Source of the DNA: Candidatus Aenigmatarchaeota archaeon
GTDB lineage: Archaea > Aenigmatarchaeota > Aenigmatarchaeia > QMZP01
Direction: 5' to 3'
Assembly (NCBI GenBank): GCA_016783545.1
Contig: JADHWJ010000003.1
Span: forward strand, 36,174 to 100,173
Length of the DNA: 64,000 bases
The translations under genes were made by a program, and so were the position numbers. The stretch's first letter is position 1, and each line of letters starts with the position of its first letter. The notes below the pieces were generated by a model, which did no database searches, had not been told where the DNA came from, and saw nothing but the letters and a program-made list of their open reading frames with translations. Below, piece after piece: positions 35,057 to 44,184 of this stretch.

Positions 35057-37339
35057 ATGGCTGAAAAGACGTTTGAGATAATTGGCTTTATGATATTTGC
35101 ACTTGTTGCTATACTGATTCTTGCATATTGGATGTACGGTCCTGATGGTATAGCGCAGTTTCTTGGCTTTGATCCATTTGAGCCTCTCGAAAAGCTCTTT
35201 GCCCAGTTCTTTGGCGGTTCAAAGGAAATGGTGGAATATCAGAAAGCAAAATATTCAGCAAAGGCTGTATGGTGCGCGGTTATGGTGGCGTCGCGGGGTA
35301 ATATAAATGATCCATGTCTGGCTGAGTTTACAGAGGAAATAAAAAATGGGTTTAAGGTCGGTGACATGGAAAAGGAGAACCATATAATACAGGCAACAGG
35401 CAAGGCAGATGCAAGGAGCAAATGCACAGTAAAATGCACAAGGGATAAGATAGGCTGCAAGCCTGAGATAGTGCCGAAGGAAGGCACAAATGAATTCGAA
35501 TGTATAATAAGATGGAGTAAGACAGGAATGTCAGGTGGAGCGTTTTTCAAGCCAGTAGGCCTGGCAGTGGCGCCTGCAATACCCACAATAGACACTAATA
35601 AAGAACCTGAATATGATGAGGATTATGTTGGAGCAGCCAATATTGAATGCAGGGAACTTGGCGGCACAAAAGCAGTTGATTTCATTGATACAACAGACAA
35701 AGATGAGGCAAAGACAGAATGCAATGAAATGTTTGGGGACAAGGCCATGGCAGAGATATATGAAGCCGGTGTCTACAGGTGCATGGTACCTGAGGTCAGC
35801 TGCACTATTGATGAATTCATTCTTCCGCAAAGGATTACTGATGCAGAAGAACATATTGCGCATTATGGAGACCCATTGTATCTGATTTATTGGGAAGAGT
35901 TCCCAAAGGAGTGGGACACATGGACATATGAACCTGACTGGAAGATGCATCTATTAATAGGTACAATCTCTGTTTTCCCGTTCGGCAAGATAGGTGGCAT
36001 GCTTTTCAAAGGCAGTGTTAATATAGCAAAAGGTGGGAGGGCAGCAACAGCCCTTGCTGCCTCGCTTAAAACAGCACCAGGTGTGACAGATGATGCAGCA
36101 AAGGTTGTAATTGCTACACTAAAATCTGGTGGTGGGAAAGTTACAGACAAGTCTCTGAAAGCTGCGATAAGAACCGCTATGCCAGGAGCATTAGGCCCAC
36201 AGATAGATGATATTGCTCTAGCAGCCAGCAAGAGCATGGGCAAACACCTAGGCTATGGTGGCGTCAAGGAAATATTAAAGAGAACATTCTCAGCGCACAT
36301 GGCAAGAAAGCTTGTAAAATATCCATTAAAACATCCGATAAGGGTTTTGGGTAAGTTTGTTGCAGGGGAGGCAGCACTTCTTTTGGTAAACCTTGTTGAA
36401 AGCATGTCCCATAAATATGAGCCAGTGGGCAATTCAATTGTTCTGAAGATACCTTTCCTTGACCCTGACAACTTTGAGCTGACAGAAGGCTGGGAAGGAA
36501 AACCTGTAGTGGTTAAATGGAACCCTGGCGCATTTGGTTTTGAAAAAACAACAAGATTCCATCTTGTTTCCCCATGTAAGATCTCAAAGCTGGACATAAC
36601 TCAAAAATATGTGGAATGCAGCAGCTATTCCTATAATTGGAAAGAAAAGGCAACAAAATGCACATACGCTGACCCAGACGAGTCTGATTGGGGAATTGAA
36701 GAGGTTTCAAGCATTGAAAAGTCCAGGATGTGCAGACTGAAAAGCCTTGCTGGTATAGACACTGAAAAACTGGACAAGACCAACACAAGGGATTTCATAC
36801 ATGAACTGTTTTATAAGGACTATAGTGTAGAAACAATAGACATTGAGATTGGTGATGAGGTTGTCTCAAAGAAAATTCCATTAACAGAGCTTCCTTCTGA
36901 AGATGACACGCTTGGTATGTCAATAAGCACAAGAATGAATGGGAATGATATCATATTCAGAGACGCAGACGGCGACGGATTCCTTGACACTTTCACTGTT
37001 CTCGGCTGTCAGGCACCTGCTATAGAAGTATGGGCAGATGTCGGAGGTGTTGCATCGTGGGGAGAAATGGACGGTGATTATGATGATAATTATTGTTTGA
37101 ACAGAAAATATGAGGTTATAGAAAAACCCACAGTGTTCTTGAAGAATGTGGCACTCTATATTGGAATGGGTGGTGGTTTAATTGTTGCTGGTGTTAGCGG
37201 CATTGCTGGGTTCTTTTATCCACCAGCATGGTTGGTTACTGCAGGCTCTATGAAAGTTTTCACTGCCAGTGCAATTGCATCTGGTGTTTTTGAGATTGCT
37301 CAGGGAACCTATGAATATACAGGTATATGGCCAAGTTAA
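35057..37339 (+). CDS. 760-residue membrane protein with Ca-binding-like loop
   Basis: Largest protein of the cluster. One N-terminal helix (FMIFALVAILILAYW), a cysteine-rich section (about residues 110-270, such as CTVKCTRDKIGCK), a helix-rich middle (residues 300-460), an EF-hand-like DADGDGFLD near residue 636, and two hydrophobic helices at the C-terminus. The starting ATG touches the previous stop. It may be the scaffold or tip of an envelope structure. No family recognised. Confidence 0.6.
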   Translation: MAEKTFEIIGFMIFALVAILILAYWMYGPDGIAQFLGFDPFEPLEKLFAQFFGGSKEMVEYQKAKYSAKAVWCAVMVASRGNINDPCLAEFTEEIKNGFKVGDMEKENHIIQATGKADARSKCTVKCTRDKIGCKPEIVPKEGTNEFECIIRWSKTGMSGGAFFKPVGLAVAPAIPTIDTNKEPEYDEDYVGAANIECRELGGTKAVDFIDTTDKDEAKTECNEMFGDKAMAEIYEAGVYRCMVPEVSCTIDEFILPQRITDAEEHIAHYGDPLYLIYWEEFPKEWDTWTYEPDWKMHLLIGTISVFPFGKIGGMLFKGSVNIAKGGRAATALAASLKTAPGVTDDAAKVVIATLKSGGGKVTDKSLKAAIRTAMPGALGPQIDDIALAASKSMGKHLGYGGVKEILKRTFSAHMARKLVKYPLKHPIRVLGKFVAGEAALLLVNLVESMSHKYEPVGNSIVLKIPFLDPDNFELTEGWEGKPVVVKWNPGAFGFEKTTRFHLVSPCKISKLDITQKYVECSSYSYNWKEKATKCTYADPDESDWGIEEVSSIEKSRMCRLKSLAGIDTEKLDKTNTRDFIHELFYKDYSVETIDIEIGDEVVSKKIPLTELPSEDDTLGMSISTRMNGNDIIFRDADGDGFLDTFTVLGCQAPAIEVWADVGGVASWGEMDGDYDDNYCLNRKYEVIEKPTVFLKNVALYIGMGGGLIVAGVSGIAGFFYPPAWLVTAGSMKVFTASAIASGVFEIAQGTYEYTGIWPS

Positions 37340-37383
37340 AGCTTATAAACTCTTTGTCTAATTATTTAATTAACTAATAGATG

Positions 37384-37416
37384 TGCATGGACACACTGTT
37401 TTAAACCAGCCATGCA
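37384..37416 (+). promoter_or_regulatory. Hairpin in the leader of the 82-residue gene
   Basis: TGCATGG pairs with CCATGCA around a second small stem (CTGttTTAAAccAG). It lies 10 bases before the first possible ATG. A translation-control role is inferred from position. Confidence 0.35.
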
Positions 37417-37425
37417 AAATAAAAA

Positions 37426-37674
37426 ATGGAGGATAAAACGATAACAATGGTCGAATTTGAAACAATTAAAGCAGAGGAAGTAAAGTTCGGTAAGAACAAC
37501 TTTTTGGAAATTGCAAGAAAGAAAGCAAAAACAGAAGAAGGCGAAAATGAATTCATTGCAGTTACAAGAGGATTCTTCCTTCCAGACGGACAGAAGAGAT
37601 TCAAGAAATCTCTTGCAGTTCCTGACGAAAAAGAAATTAAAGAATTTGTTGCAAAGAAAATAATGGAAGTATAA
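37426..37674 (+). CDS. Small soluble protein of unknown function
   Basis: 82 residues, charged, without a membrane helix: VEFETIKAEEVKFGKNNFLE, a central strand pair (FIAVTRGFFLPDG) and a C-terminal helix. The first ATG at 37426 has no ribosome-binding site, while GGAGGA lies within the first codons, so translation may instead begin at 37447 (MVEFET). The sequence looks like a compact conserved domain. It lies after the surface cluster with an 86-base gap containing a hairpin. Confidence 0.6.
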   Translation: MEDKTITMVEFETIKAEEVKFGKNNFLEIARKKAKTEEGENEFIAVTRGFFLPDGQKRFKKSLAVPDEKEIKEFVAKKIMEV

Positions 37675-37764
37675 GGCTTAGGCCTTTTATTTGTGAAATT
37701 TTTTCTTTTTATTTTATTTCTAATTTAGGTCGAAGCTCTATCGTTCAAATTATCATAATTTGAG

Positions 37765-39066
37765 TTATTCAACATCTCCAGAACTATACGTATTTTTGAT
37801 TCTGTATCCTGTATCTACTTTATATTTTGCATCATTATCATCCTTGTATTCCCTTGATTCTTTCTCTTCATACTTTTCCTCTTCCTTTTCATCTGAAGCC
37901 TCAGATGCTAACGGAATATTTCTTTTTTCCTCAAATTCCATATCTATATCACATTCTGATGCATAACTTAAACTTGTCTTAAATTCCCAAACCAGTTCCC
38001 CTTCATTAGCTGATACGCATCTAAGTTTGCAATCCCAACCACCAAAATATATCATATTATTATAAACAGCAATACCAATTGTTTCATATTCATTTGTTTC
38101 AAACTTCCAAACAAGCTTTCCGGCCATTGTCAAGCAATAGAAATTCTTGTCACATGCACCAAAGTATATTTTATTATTATAAATTGTAGGGTATGCATAG
38201 AGCATGTTCCCTGTTTTAAATTTCCATTTTATCTCTCCATTAGTTGAAACAGCATACAGATTATGATCATATGAACTAAAATAAAGAATATTCTCGTAAA
38301 CAAGTGGTGTTGATATTATTGCACCACCAGTACTAAACTTCCAAATTAATTTACCATTATGAGATATTGCATAGAGGTTATGATCTCTACTTCCAAAATA
38401 AATACCATTCTCATCTATTGCTAAACCCCAATTTATTTCATCACCTGCAGTAAATTTCCAAATCAATTTACCATCAAGACTTAACACATAGAGATTATGA
38501 TCCCAAGAACCAAAATATATATTATCTTTGTATATCTTTGGGGTCATTATAGAGCCTTTTGTATGAAATCTCCAGAGTTCTTTTCCTGTCTTTGAATTAA
38601 GAGCATAGAAGACGTCATCTTTTGATCCAAAATAAACAACACCCCTATATACAATTTGATTAAATAACTTACTGTTCGTATTGAATTTCCAAATAAGCTT
38701 TCCAGTTTCTATATCCACAGCATACATCAAACCATCAAAACTACTAAAATATACAATATCATCAGCCAATGCGGCTCTATCTCCTACTAATGGTCCTTTA
38801 GTTCTAAATCTCCATAATTCTTCTCCTGTTTCAGCATCAACTGCATAGAAATTATGATCACATGCACCGAAATATAGAACACCCTTATGGACTACTGGTA
38901 TATAATTAACACTACCACCTGTTTTAACACCCCAAAATACATCTTTGTTGGCTTTTTTAACTATTGCCCATTCAGCTTCTTCTTGAACTTCTTCTAGAAT
39001 AGATCTGTCTATTTCAATACTTGTTTTGATCTCTGGTACAGTGGTATCTGATTCAAAATATTCCAT
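37765..39066 (-). CDS. PQQ-like beta-propeller repeat protein
   Basis: 433 residues with about eight repeats of the type GxLIWKFxTG, IYFGSxDHNLYA, the PQQ/WD-like beta-propeller. No signal peptide or membrane helix is seen, so the protein looks cytoplasmic, unlike most exported PQQ-repeat proteins. No cofactor-binding motif is seen and the role is probably scaffolding. The C-terminal 50 residues are acidic and lysine-rich (EASDEKEEEKYEEKESREYK). It is convergent with the 82-residue gene. Confidence 0.85.
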   Translation of the reverse strand: MEYFESDTTVPEIKTSIEIDRSILEEVQEEAEWAIVKKANKDVFWGVKTGGSVNYIPVVHKGVLYFGACDHNFYAVDAETGEELWRFRTKGPLVGDRAALADDIVYFSSFDGLMYAVDIETGKLIWKFNTNSKLFNQIVYRGVVYFGSKDDVFYALNSKTGKELWRFHTKGSIMTPKIYKDNIYFGSWDHNLYVLSLDGKLIWKFTAGDEINWGLAIDENGIYFGSRDHNLYAISHNGKLIWKFSTGGAIISTPLVYENILYFSSYDHNLYAVSTNGEIKWKFKTGNMLYAYPTIYNNKIYFGACDKNFYCLTMAGKLVWKFETNEYETIGIAVYNNMIYFGGWDCKLRCVSANEGELVWEFKTSLSYASECDIDMEFEEKRNIPLASEASDEKEEEKYEEKESREYKDDNDAKYKVDTGYRIKNTYSSGDVE

Positions 39067-39180
39067 ATATTACTTTTCTCGATCAGTCTAAAAAAGATTT
39101 CAATTTTTTCTTTTTATTTTATTTTTCTTATCGAAAGAATATTCTTGTTCTTAGTTTTTCGTAGACATTTTTGTGATAGT

Positions 39181-39211
39181 GGAAGCTGGCCGAACTTGTG
39201 AGGTCAGCTCC
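39181..39211. terminator. Hairpin pair between two minus-strand genes
   Basis: GGA-GCTG-CC pairs with GG-CAGC-TCC (one bulge and one G-U) and is followed by TTTTT. A second stem, GAGCTTTTTTC with GAAAAATCTC on the minus strand, overlaps the stop of the 519-residue gene and is the better terminator for it. Confidence 0.4.
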
Positions 39212-39241
39212 TTTTTGCTTGAGATTTTTCTTGAAAAAAGC

Positions 39242-40801
39242 TCAGTCTACCTGCATCTTATCCATTAAGAACTGTGTTATGGTTTTGTAGTTGGCTCCTG
39301 TAACAGGATTATGCATTTTGCTCACCCTTTCTTTTACAGTATTTTCATAAGGGCCTTTTTTCACAAAAATATGGAAAAATTTACTCATACCAGAGTTTAC
39401 TTTGCTCCCACCTGATTTTATTTTTTCTCCTGCTTTTTTCAGGTCAGCGTGTTTTTCAGGTTCTTCATCTTCAAACATCTTTTCAACCTCTTTCTCTATC
39501 TCTTCCTCTCTCTCGCTCGAACCTATTATTTCATTTATGTATTTTGTGAAAACCTTCTCTCTTGCATACAGCTCAATAAGGAAAACAAGCATTACATTCT
39601 GTGACATCTCATAAGCTGTTATAGGCATTATCATTGCATTATCTGATTCAAAACCTTCTGGAGGGGGTGTTCTTACAAGACTCAACATAAATTTTATATC
39701 AAAAAGCATGTAGTAAAACCTGTGCGGATCAAGCGGTTTGCCGCCAACACTAGTTTTCATTATTTTTTCCACTTCTTCGTCGCTTATCTCAATATCATAA
39801 TACTTCTCAATCTTTTCCTTCCATTCATGTGCAAAATCATCATATGGGTTCACAAGCCAGCCATCTTTCCCATAAACAATTGATTCAGGTTTTCCTCTTT
39901 CAGCCGGGCCATAACATTTATACGCCCATAACCTCACGCCCATATCTGCTTGTGACTGACCAAATCCTGGTGTTACATATGGATTCTGCAAAATTTCAGT
40001 TGGTTTTGCCTCTGCCTTTTCCCTTATCATTTTGAACTTTGCTATATATGGTTTCAGCCAATTCTTATATTCATCAACTGATCTCTTCCTTGCTTCCACA
40101 AGAGTCTGTATCCTTGCATACCTTTCCTTTACTGTGGGAAAGAAAAGCGCTTTCCATTCTTTGAAAAGATCATTTTTTGTCTTCAGGACAGTGGCTTCTG
40201 CCATAGAAACATCCAGCTCTTTCCTTATATCATCCCTTTCTGTCAGTTCCTCTTTCATTCTAATGAAATCTGTTATTATGGTTGGCCATCTTCTTGCCAT
40301 TGTTACCAATGAATATCCTTCTCCTGTATGCACATCAACCCTGTCAAGAAACAGGCTTCTTAGAATATGTTCATCTTTTTTTGCAGCTTTGAAATAATCA
40401 AGCATCTCTTTATACCTTCTTGCATCATGATTTAGTAATTCAAAGTCAGCAACAGCCTGGGTTGCAGAAGTAAGTCCTGTCTTTATTGCCTGCTCTAGTT
40501 TCTGCTTCTGCGCAATGGTTATGTTATAGTATTCTGCCCATGTAGGTGTTACTTCTATGTATTCATCTATTTTCTTTACAGTAAAGTCCCATTTTGGAAG
40601 TTGATATATTAAAGAATAATAAATATTGGAGCCTCCTCCCCTGAGCGCTGTAAAATCAAGTATCATGTTCATTTCTTTTGGTCTTATAAAAAACATATCA
40701 CCTTTAGCGCCTGGCGGGCTTTTGAACAGATCATCAACTACAAGTTTGTCCGGATTGATAAATTTAGATTTCTCTATTTTTTCATCAGTCATGTTATCCA
40801 C
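39242..40801 (-). CDS. 519-residue protein of unknown function
   Basis: Soluble, helix-rich and charged, with no membrane segment. Features seen are an N-terminal beta-containing part (residues 20-80), a long coiled-coil-like middle (residues 150-260), an aromatic stretch (VRLWAYKCYGP) and an acidic helix (EREEEIEKEVEKMFEDEEPE) near residue 425. It begins 23 bases after the stop of the 170-residue gene, so they are likely co-transcribed. Cytoplasmic partner of the surface cluster is a guess from context. Confidence 0.55.
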   Translation of the reverse strand: MDNMTDEKIEKSKFINPDKLVVDDLFKSPPGAKGDMFFIRPKEMNMILDFTALRGGGSNIYYSLIYQLPKWDFTVKKIDEYIEVTPTWAEYYNITIAQKQKLEQAIKTGLTSATQAVADFELLNHDARRYKEMLDYFKAAKKDEHILRSLFLDRVDVHTGEGYSLVTMARRWPTIITDFIRMKEELTERDDIRKELDVSMAEATVLKTKNDLFKEWKALFFPTVKERYARIQTLVEARKRSVDEYKNWLKPYIAKFKMIREKAEAKPTEILQNPYVTPGFGQSQADMGVRLWAYKCYGPAERGKPESIVYGKDGWLVNPYDDFAHEWKEKIEKYYDIEISDEEVEKIMKTSVGGKPLDPHRFYYMLFDIKFMLSLVRTPPPEGFESDNAMIMPITAYEMSQNVMLVFLIELYAREKVFTKYINEIIGSSEREEEIEKEVEKMFEDEEPEKHADLKKAGEKIKSGGSKVNSGMSKFFHIFVKKGPYENTVKERVSKMHNPVTGANYKTITQFLMDKMQVD

Positions 40802-40824
40802 ACTTGCCCAGATTTTTTATAAAA

Positions 40825-41337
40825 TTATTCGTCTTTGATTTTATTATATATTTCTTTGAGCTTTTTTTCGAAAAATGAAATAGAATGCCTACATTCTTCA
40901 TTATATTCCTCCCTTTTCTTATGATAGAATGCCCTGTGCCAGAATGTTCTCATCATTTCATAGAAAAGGCTTCTCTGCCAGATAGTGTCCTGAGGATATT
41001 CACTTCTGAGAACACCCTTTACCTTTATGACAGCATTACCTGATTTTCCACTCTGTTGACCAGAGAGATCAAAACTTATATAAAAATAAGAAAAAAGGTC
41101 CAAATCTTTGTGAAGCCACCACCTAACTTTGAATTTTTCTCCCTTTTCTATTTTTCCCCAATTATGCATTGTTTCCTGTATATCCGCATCTGTTGCATTA
41201 AAAACCGCTTTTATCAACTCATACACTTCATTATATAATTTTGAGACATTTGGCCCAACAAGCCTTAGTTCAACTGAGCCTGGATCCTCTTCAAAACAAT
41301 TGTCCTGCAAAACCAGCTTAGTTCTAGCAAATACCAT
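40825..41337 (-). CDS. 170-residue protein, paralogue of the gene at 41611
   Basis: Soluble domain with a beta-sheet core and a C-terminal amphipathic helix. It shares a pattern with the divergent gene at 41611: a GPxxxxxxK block, then F...D....W, then FSYFYISFDLSGQQSGKSGN matching a WIYIRVQGDKGKTNN block, then FYHKKREEYNEECR matching FYNKVKRRLLERCT. This suggests distant duplicates. No known family recognised. It is upstream of the 519-residue gene. Confidence 0.55.
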   Translation of the reverse strand: MVFARTKLVLQDNCFEEDPGSVELRLVGPNVSKLYNEVYELIKAVFNATDADIQETMHNWGKIEKGEKFKVRWWLHKDLDLFSYFYISFDLSGQQSGKSGNAVIKVKGVLRSEYPQDTIWQRSLFYEMMRTFWHRAFYHKKREEYNEECRHSISFFEKKLKEIYNKIKDE

Positions 41338-41386
41338 ATAAACACCTTCAGGCAGAGATTAACATTGCCCTTTGAATGGGAAATTT

Positions 41387-41401
41387 GTTGATAATATCAA
41401 C
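41387..41401. promoter_or_regulatory. Palindrome between divergent paralogues
   Basis: GTTGATA-A-TATCAAC, a perfect 15-base inverted repeat midway between the two divergent transcripts starting at 41337 (minus) and 41438 (plus). It is placed as a shared operator would be; no candidate regulator lies next to it. Confidence 0.45.
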
Positions 41402-41437
41402 TATACTATTTATTTAACTTTAGATAAATAAATTAAT

Positions 41438-41608
41438 ATGTGGGGTTTTTTAGGAATTGTCGTTGGAATACTACTAATATTGATAGGTGGATTCCTTATG
41501 TTTCTATTTCCTGGAGCACCTGAACATCAGACAGAAAGCTTTTCACTTGTTGGTGTTGTGCTGGGTTTCATACTCATAGTGATAGGAGGACTGTTAATCT
41601 TTTTGTGA
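41438..41608 (+). CDS. Small two-helix membrane protein
   Basis: 56 residues forming two glycine-rich helices (FLGIVVGILLILIGGFLMFL and VGVVLGFILIVIGGLLIFL) joined by a short loop with an acidic/His segment (PGAPEHQTES). The two halves are alike, so this is probably an internal repeat. The stop overlaps or abuts the next gene's start region, indicating coupling with the 172-residue gene. Confidence 0.6.
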   Translation: MWGFLGIVVGILLILIGGFLMFLFPGAPEHQTESFSLVGVVLGFILIVIGGLLIFL

Positions 41609-41610
41609 TT

Positions 41611-42126
41611 ATGGCAGTGATAAAAATAATTGATGAATGCCTTGCCCCTGATAAATTCATACATTTTGATTACTCTGGGCCAGATCCGTGGGGAGTGGCA
41701 AAGAAGATATCTGAATCTGCGAGAGGATTCTTTCATCTGGGAGCATCTGCATTTTATTTTGACAGAATTAACTGGGATATAAGCGGAGACCCTGTATCAT
41801 TCTGGGGACTCTGGAAATGTGAAATACCTACCAGCAGATGGAGCACTATATGGATATATATAAGAGTGCAGGGCGACAAAGGCAAGACCAATAATGTTGG
41901 AAAATTCACAATGAGAATGAATGCTGAGATTATAACACAGTTTGAAGGCTGGAAGCTATTTTTAAGACCATTATACAATCTTTATTCATACTTATTTTAT
42001 AATAAGGTAAAGAGAAGGCTATTAGAACGATGCACTGGCTTTGTTCTTGGATTCAGAAATGAGATAAAAGAGCACTTTAATGTACAGACAACAGAAATAC
42101 CAAGTGCCCAGGCAGAATATGGATAG
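41611..42126 (+). CDS. 172-residue protein, paralogue of the gene at 40825
   Basis: The ATG at 41611 (MAVIKIIDE) was chosen over a GTG at 41605 that overlaps the preceding stop. The layout mirrors the 170-residue gene: strands with WGLWKCEIPTSRW, a glycine-lysine turn (QGDKGKTNN), then a helix ending RRLLERCTGFVLGF. It lacks a membrane segment. Function unknown; its pairing with a membrane peptide and with a divergent homologue suggests a two-sided regulated locus. Confidence 0.55.
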   Translation: MAVIKIIDECLAPDKFIHFDYSGPDPWGVAKKISESARGFFHLGASAFYFDRINWDISGDPVSFWGLWKCEIPTSRWSTIWIYIRVQGDKGKTNNVGKFTMRMNAEIITQFEGWKLFLRPLYNLYSYLFYNKVKRRLLERCTGFVLGFRNEIKEHFNVQTTEIPSAQAEYG

Positions 42127-42140
42127 CTTTTGAGATTAAA

Positions 42141-42626
42141 ATGCCCATACTAAGTCTTAACATACCTGAAAGAAGAAAATCTGTTCTTATAGGTAAGAAT
42201 GGGTCTGTTAAAAAAATGATAGAAGAAAAGACAAAATCCAAAATTACAATTGGTAATGGTGTAGAAATAGAAGGAGAGAATCCATTAATTGCAAAAGATA
42301 TTGTACAGGCCATAGCAAGAGGTTTTGATTCTGAAACAGCGCTACTGCTTCTGGATGAAGACAACTGTCTTGAAATGATCAGTTTGGAAGGAGAAAGGGA
42401 AAATACAAGAAAAAGACTTTTTGCAAGGGTTATAGGCAAAGACGGGAAGATTAAAAAGTTTATTGAGAATTCAACAGATACTCACATAACCATTTATGGA
42501 AAAACTGTTTCCATTATTGGGGAATGGAAAATGGTTAGCATAGCAAGGAAAACTGTTGAGATAGTCCTGAGTGGAAAACCATTTTCAGCAATGAAAGCAT
42601 TTTTAGAAAGAGAGTTAAAGGGATAG
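42141..42626 (+). CDS. KH-domain RNA-binding protein, Dim2/Pno1-like
   Basis: 161 residues with two KH domains. The first carries LIGKNGSVKKMIEE (residues 16-29), the second VIGKDGKIKKFIENSTDTHI (about 99-118), both with the GxxG loop for single-stranded RNA. The order and length fit archaeal Dim2/Pno1, which helps mature the 3' end of 16S rRNA and stimulates initiation factor 2. It starts 14 bases after the previous gene but is functionally distinct. Confidence 0.88.
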   Translation: MPILSLNIPERRKSVLIGKNGSVKKMIEEKTKSKITIGNGVEIEGENPLIAKDIVQAIARGFDSETALLLLDEDNCLEMISLEGERENTRKRLFARVIGKDGKIKKFIENSTDTHITIYGKTVSIIGEWKMVSIARKTVEIVLSGKPFSAMKAFLERELKG

Positions 42627-42657
42627 ATTTATTAGGGCATGTATACAAATATATTTT

Positions 42658-43077
42658 ATGCCCATGTTTATAACACAACTGGTAGCATTAAATGCAACCA
42701 ATGTTATTACACCAGTTACAATCCTTGCAGTTGTTTTTGCAGTAATTATTCTTTTGAAAGCTGTTATGGGAATTTGGAGACCTCAGACAAGACTAAAATT
42801 CGCAAAGGCTGTTTGGAAAAGATCTGAATTGTTGTCTGCTACCTGTCTGTTATTTTTAATAATCATAGGTTATTTTATTCTGCTTGAATTAACAATAGTA
42901 CAGGTGGCTGCTGTGATGTTATTTACAACAATCCTCATGGGTCTTAATATGGCAGCATACCCAAAGGCTATGGAAAAATTAATAAATGAAGTTCTGAGGA
43001 AGAGAAGCAGGTTCTGGGCATCCATGATTATCTGGGTTGTAATTGCATTGTGGGTTCTGTACGCAGTTTTTGTTTAA
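42658..43077 (+). CDS. Integral membrane protein of unknown function
   Basis: 139 residues with four predicted helices (about 15-38, 55-75, 80-95 and 115-137). Basic loops (RPQTRLKFAKAVWKRSE and KLINEVLRKRSRFW) suggest cytoplasmic loops between them. No known motif. It sits between the KH protein and a rhomboid protease on the same strand. Confidence 0.65.
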   Translation: MPMFITQLVALNATNVITPVTILAVVFAVIILLKAVMGIWRPQTRLKFAKAVWKRSELLSATCLLFLIIIGYFILLELTIVQVAAVMLFTTILMGLNMAAYPKAMEKLINEVLRKRSRFWASMIIWVVIALWVLYAVFV

Positions 43078-43144
43078 ATTTTTATTTTATTCTGTCATAT
43101 AAAGGGGATAGAAATATAATAACATATCAAACCAATATTATTTT

Positions 43145-43894
43145 ATGGAAGAATCCAAAAATTCTGGAAATAAATTAACATGGATTCTTATTGCAATCAA
43201 TGTCATAGTTTTCGAGTTGGTTTTTAGCCTGCCTGAAGCTACCAGGGAACTGGTTTTTGAAATGTTTTCTTTCTCTTTTGGGAACATGTTCCAGATATGG
43301 AGATGGTTTAGCTCATTATTTCTTCATGTAGATGCAAATCATCTGTTCTTTAACATGCTTGGGCTTTATTTTTTTGGAAAGGTCCTGGAAGAAGATTTAG
43401 ACAGGAAATGGTGGATTGCTATTTATTTTGCTGCGGGCTTGCTTGGAAATTTTGCATTTATGTTCACGAGTATGTCACCTGTTATAGGTGCATCTGGATG
43501 CATGTTCGGTTTAATGGGAGCTGCAATGTTTTTGAAACCACTGAAAAAAATACACCTATATATTTTTCCTTTACCACTGGGAATAATAGCAATAATACTT
43601 GCTATTTTTGAAAGCCTGATGACTGCAATGGGAAGTGTTGGACAGGTAGCAAATATAGCACATGTTGCAGGATTGATTACAGGAGCAATATTTGCATTTT
43701 TTCACTCACCTAAACAGGCTGCAAAAGGTATTATGTTCTTGGTAATACTGATGGTTTTGCTCATGTTACTAATCCCGTTCTTCCTTTTGATAACAACAAT
43801 AGGTGGGGTTATATTGGGTGTGGTAGAATCAATAGTTGGATTTTTCCTTTACGGTATTGCCAATATTATCTCGTTTTTATGGACACTTTTCTAA
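43145..43894 (+). CDS. Rhomboid family intramembrane serine protease
   Basis: 249 residues, at least six membrane helices. The catalytic serine is in GASGCMFGLMGA (helix 4) and the histidine in ANIAHVAGLITGAIFAFF (helix 6). WRWFSSLFLHVDANHLFFNM is the conserved L1-TM2 region with the oxyanion-supporting His and Asn. It cleaves membrane proteins within the bilayer. The C-terminal 60 residues add one or two extra hydrophobic helices. Its end overlaps the convergent rnp1 gene by 29 bases. Confidence 0.92.
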   Translation: MEESKNSGNKLTWILIAINVIVFELVFSLPEATRELVFEMFSFSFGNMFQIWRWFSSLFLHVDANHLFFNMLGLYFFGKVLEEDLDRKWWIAIYFAAGLLGNFAFMFTSMSPVIGASGCMFGLMGAAMFLKPLKKIHLYIFPLPLGIIAIILAIFESLMTAMGSVGQVANIAHVAGLITGAIFAFFHSPKQAAKGIMFLVILMVLLMLLIPFFLLITTIGGVILGVVESIVGFFLYGIANIISFLWTLF

Positions 43895-44135
43895 TTCTGT
43901 CTTCTGGCCTTCCAACAAGATCATTTCCTTTAACAGGTATCCAATCAGCATCCAAGCATCGAATAAAAAATTCTGATTGCTCCTTTATCAGTGTTTTTGA
44001 ACCAAAATCTGTATCTAGAACAAATGTGTTTCTTGTTTCGTCTATGAATTTTCCTCTAATACCTATCATATTAGAATTTGTAGAACTAATTATTTTTGCT
44101 TCAAGGCCTATTAATTCATCTCTGAGTATTTGCAT
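43866..44135 (-). CDS. rnp1: RNase P protein component 1 (Rpp29/POP4)
   Basis: 89-residue Sm-like beta-barrel that stabilises the RNase P RNA specificity domain. Matches are ELIGLEAKIISSTNSNMIGI and the later GKFIDETRNTFVLDT block. It closes the minus-strand ribosomal run after eIF1, which is its normal place in archaeal S10/spc-type clusters. In the usual order rps17 would follow; here a convergent protease does. Confidence 0.95.
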   Translation of the reverse strand: MQILRDELIGLEAKIISSTNSNMIGIRGKFIDETRNTFVLDTDFGSKTLIKEQSEFFIRCLDADWIPVKGNDLVGRPEDRIRKVSIKTR

Positions 44136-44184
44136 ATTTTATTAATTGTATCATTAGTTGAAATGTTTAAGAGCCTTTTCAACA

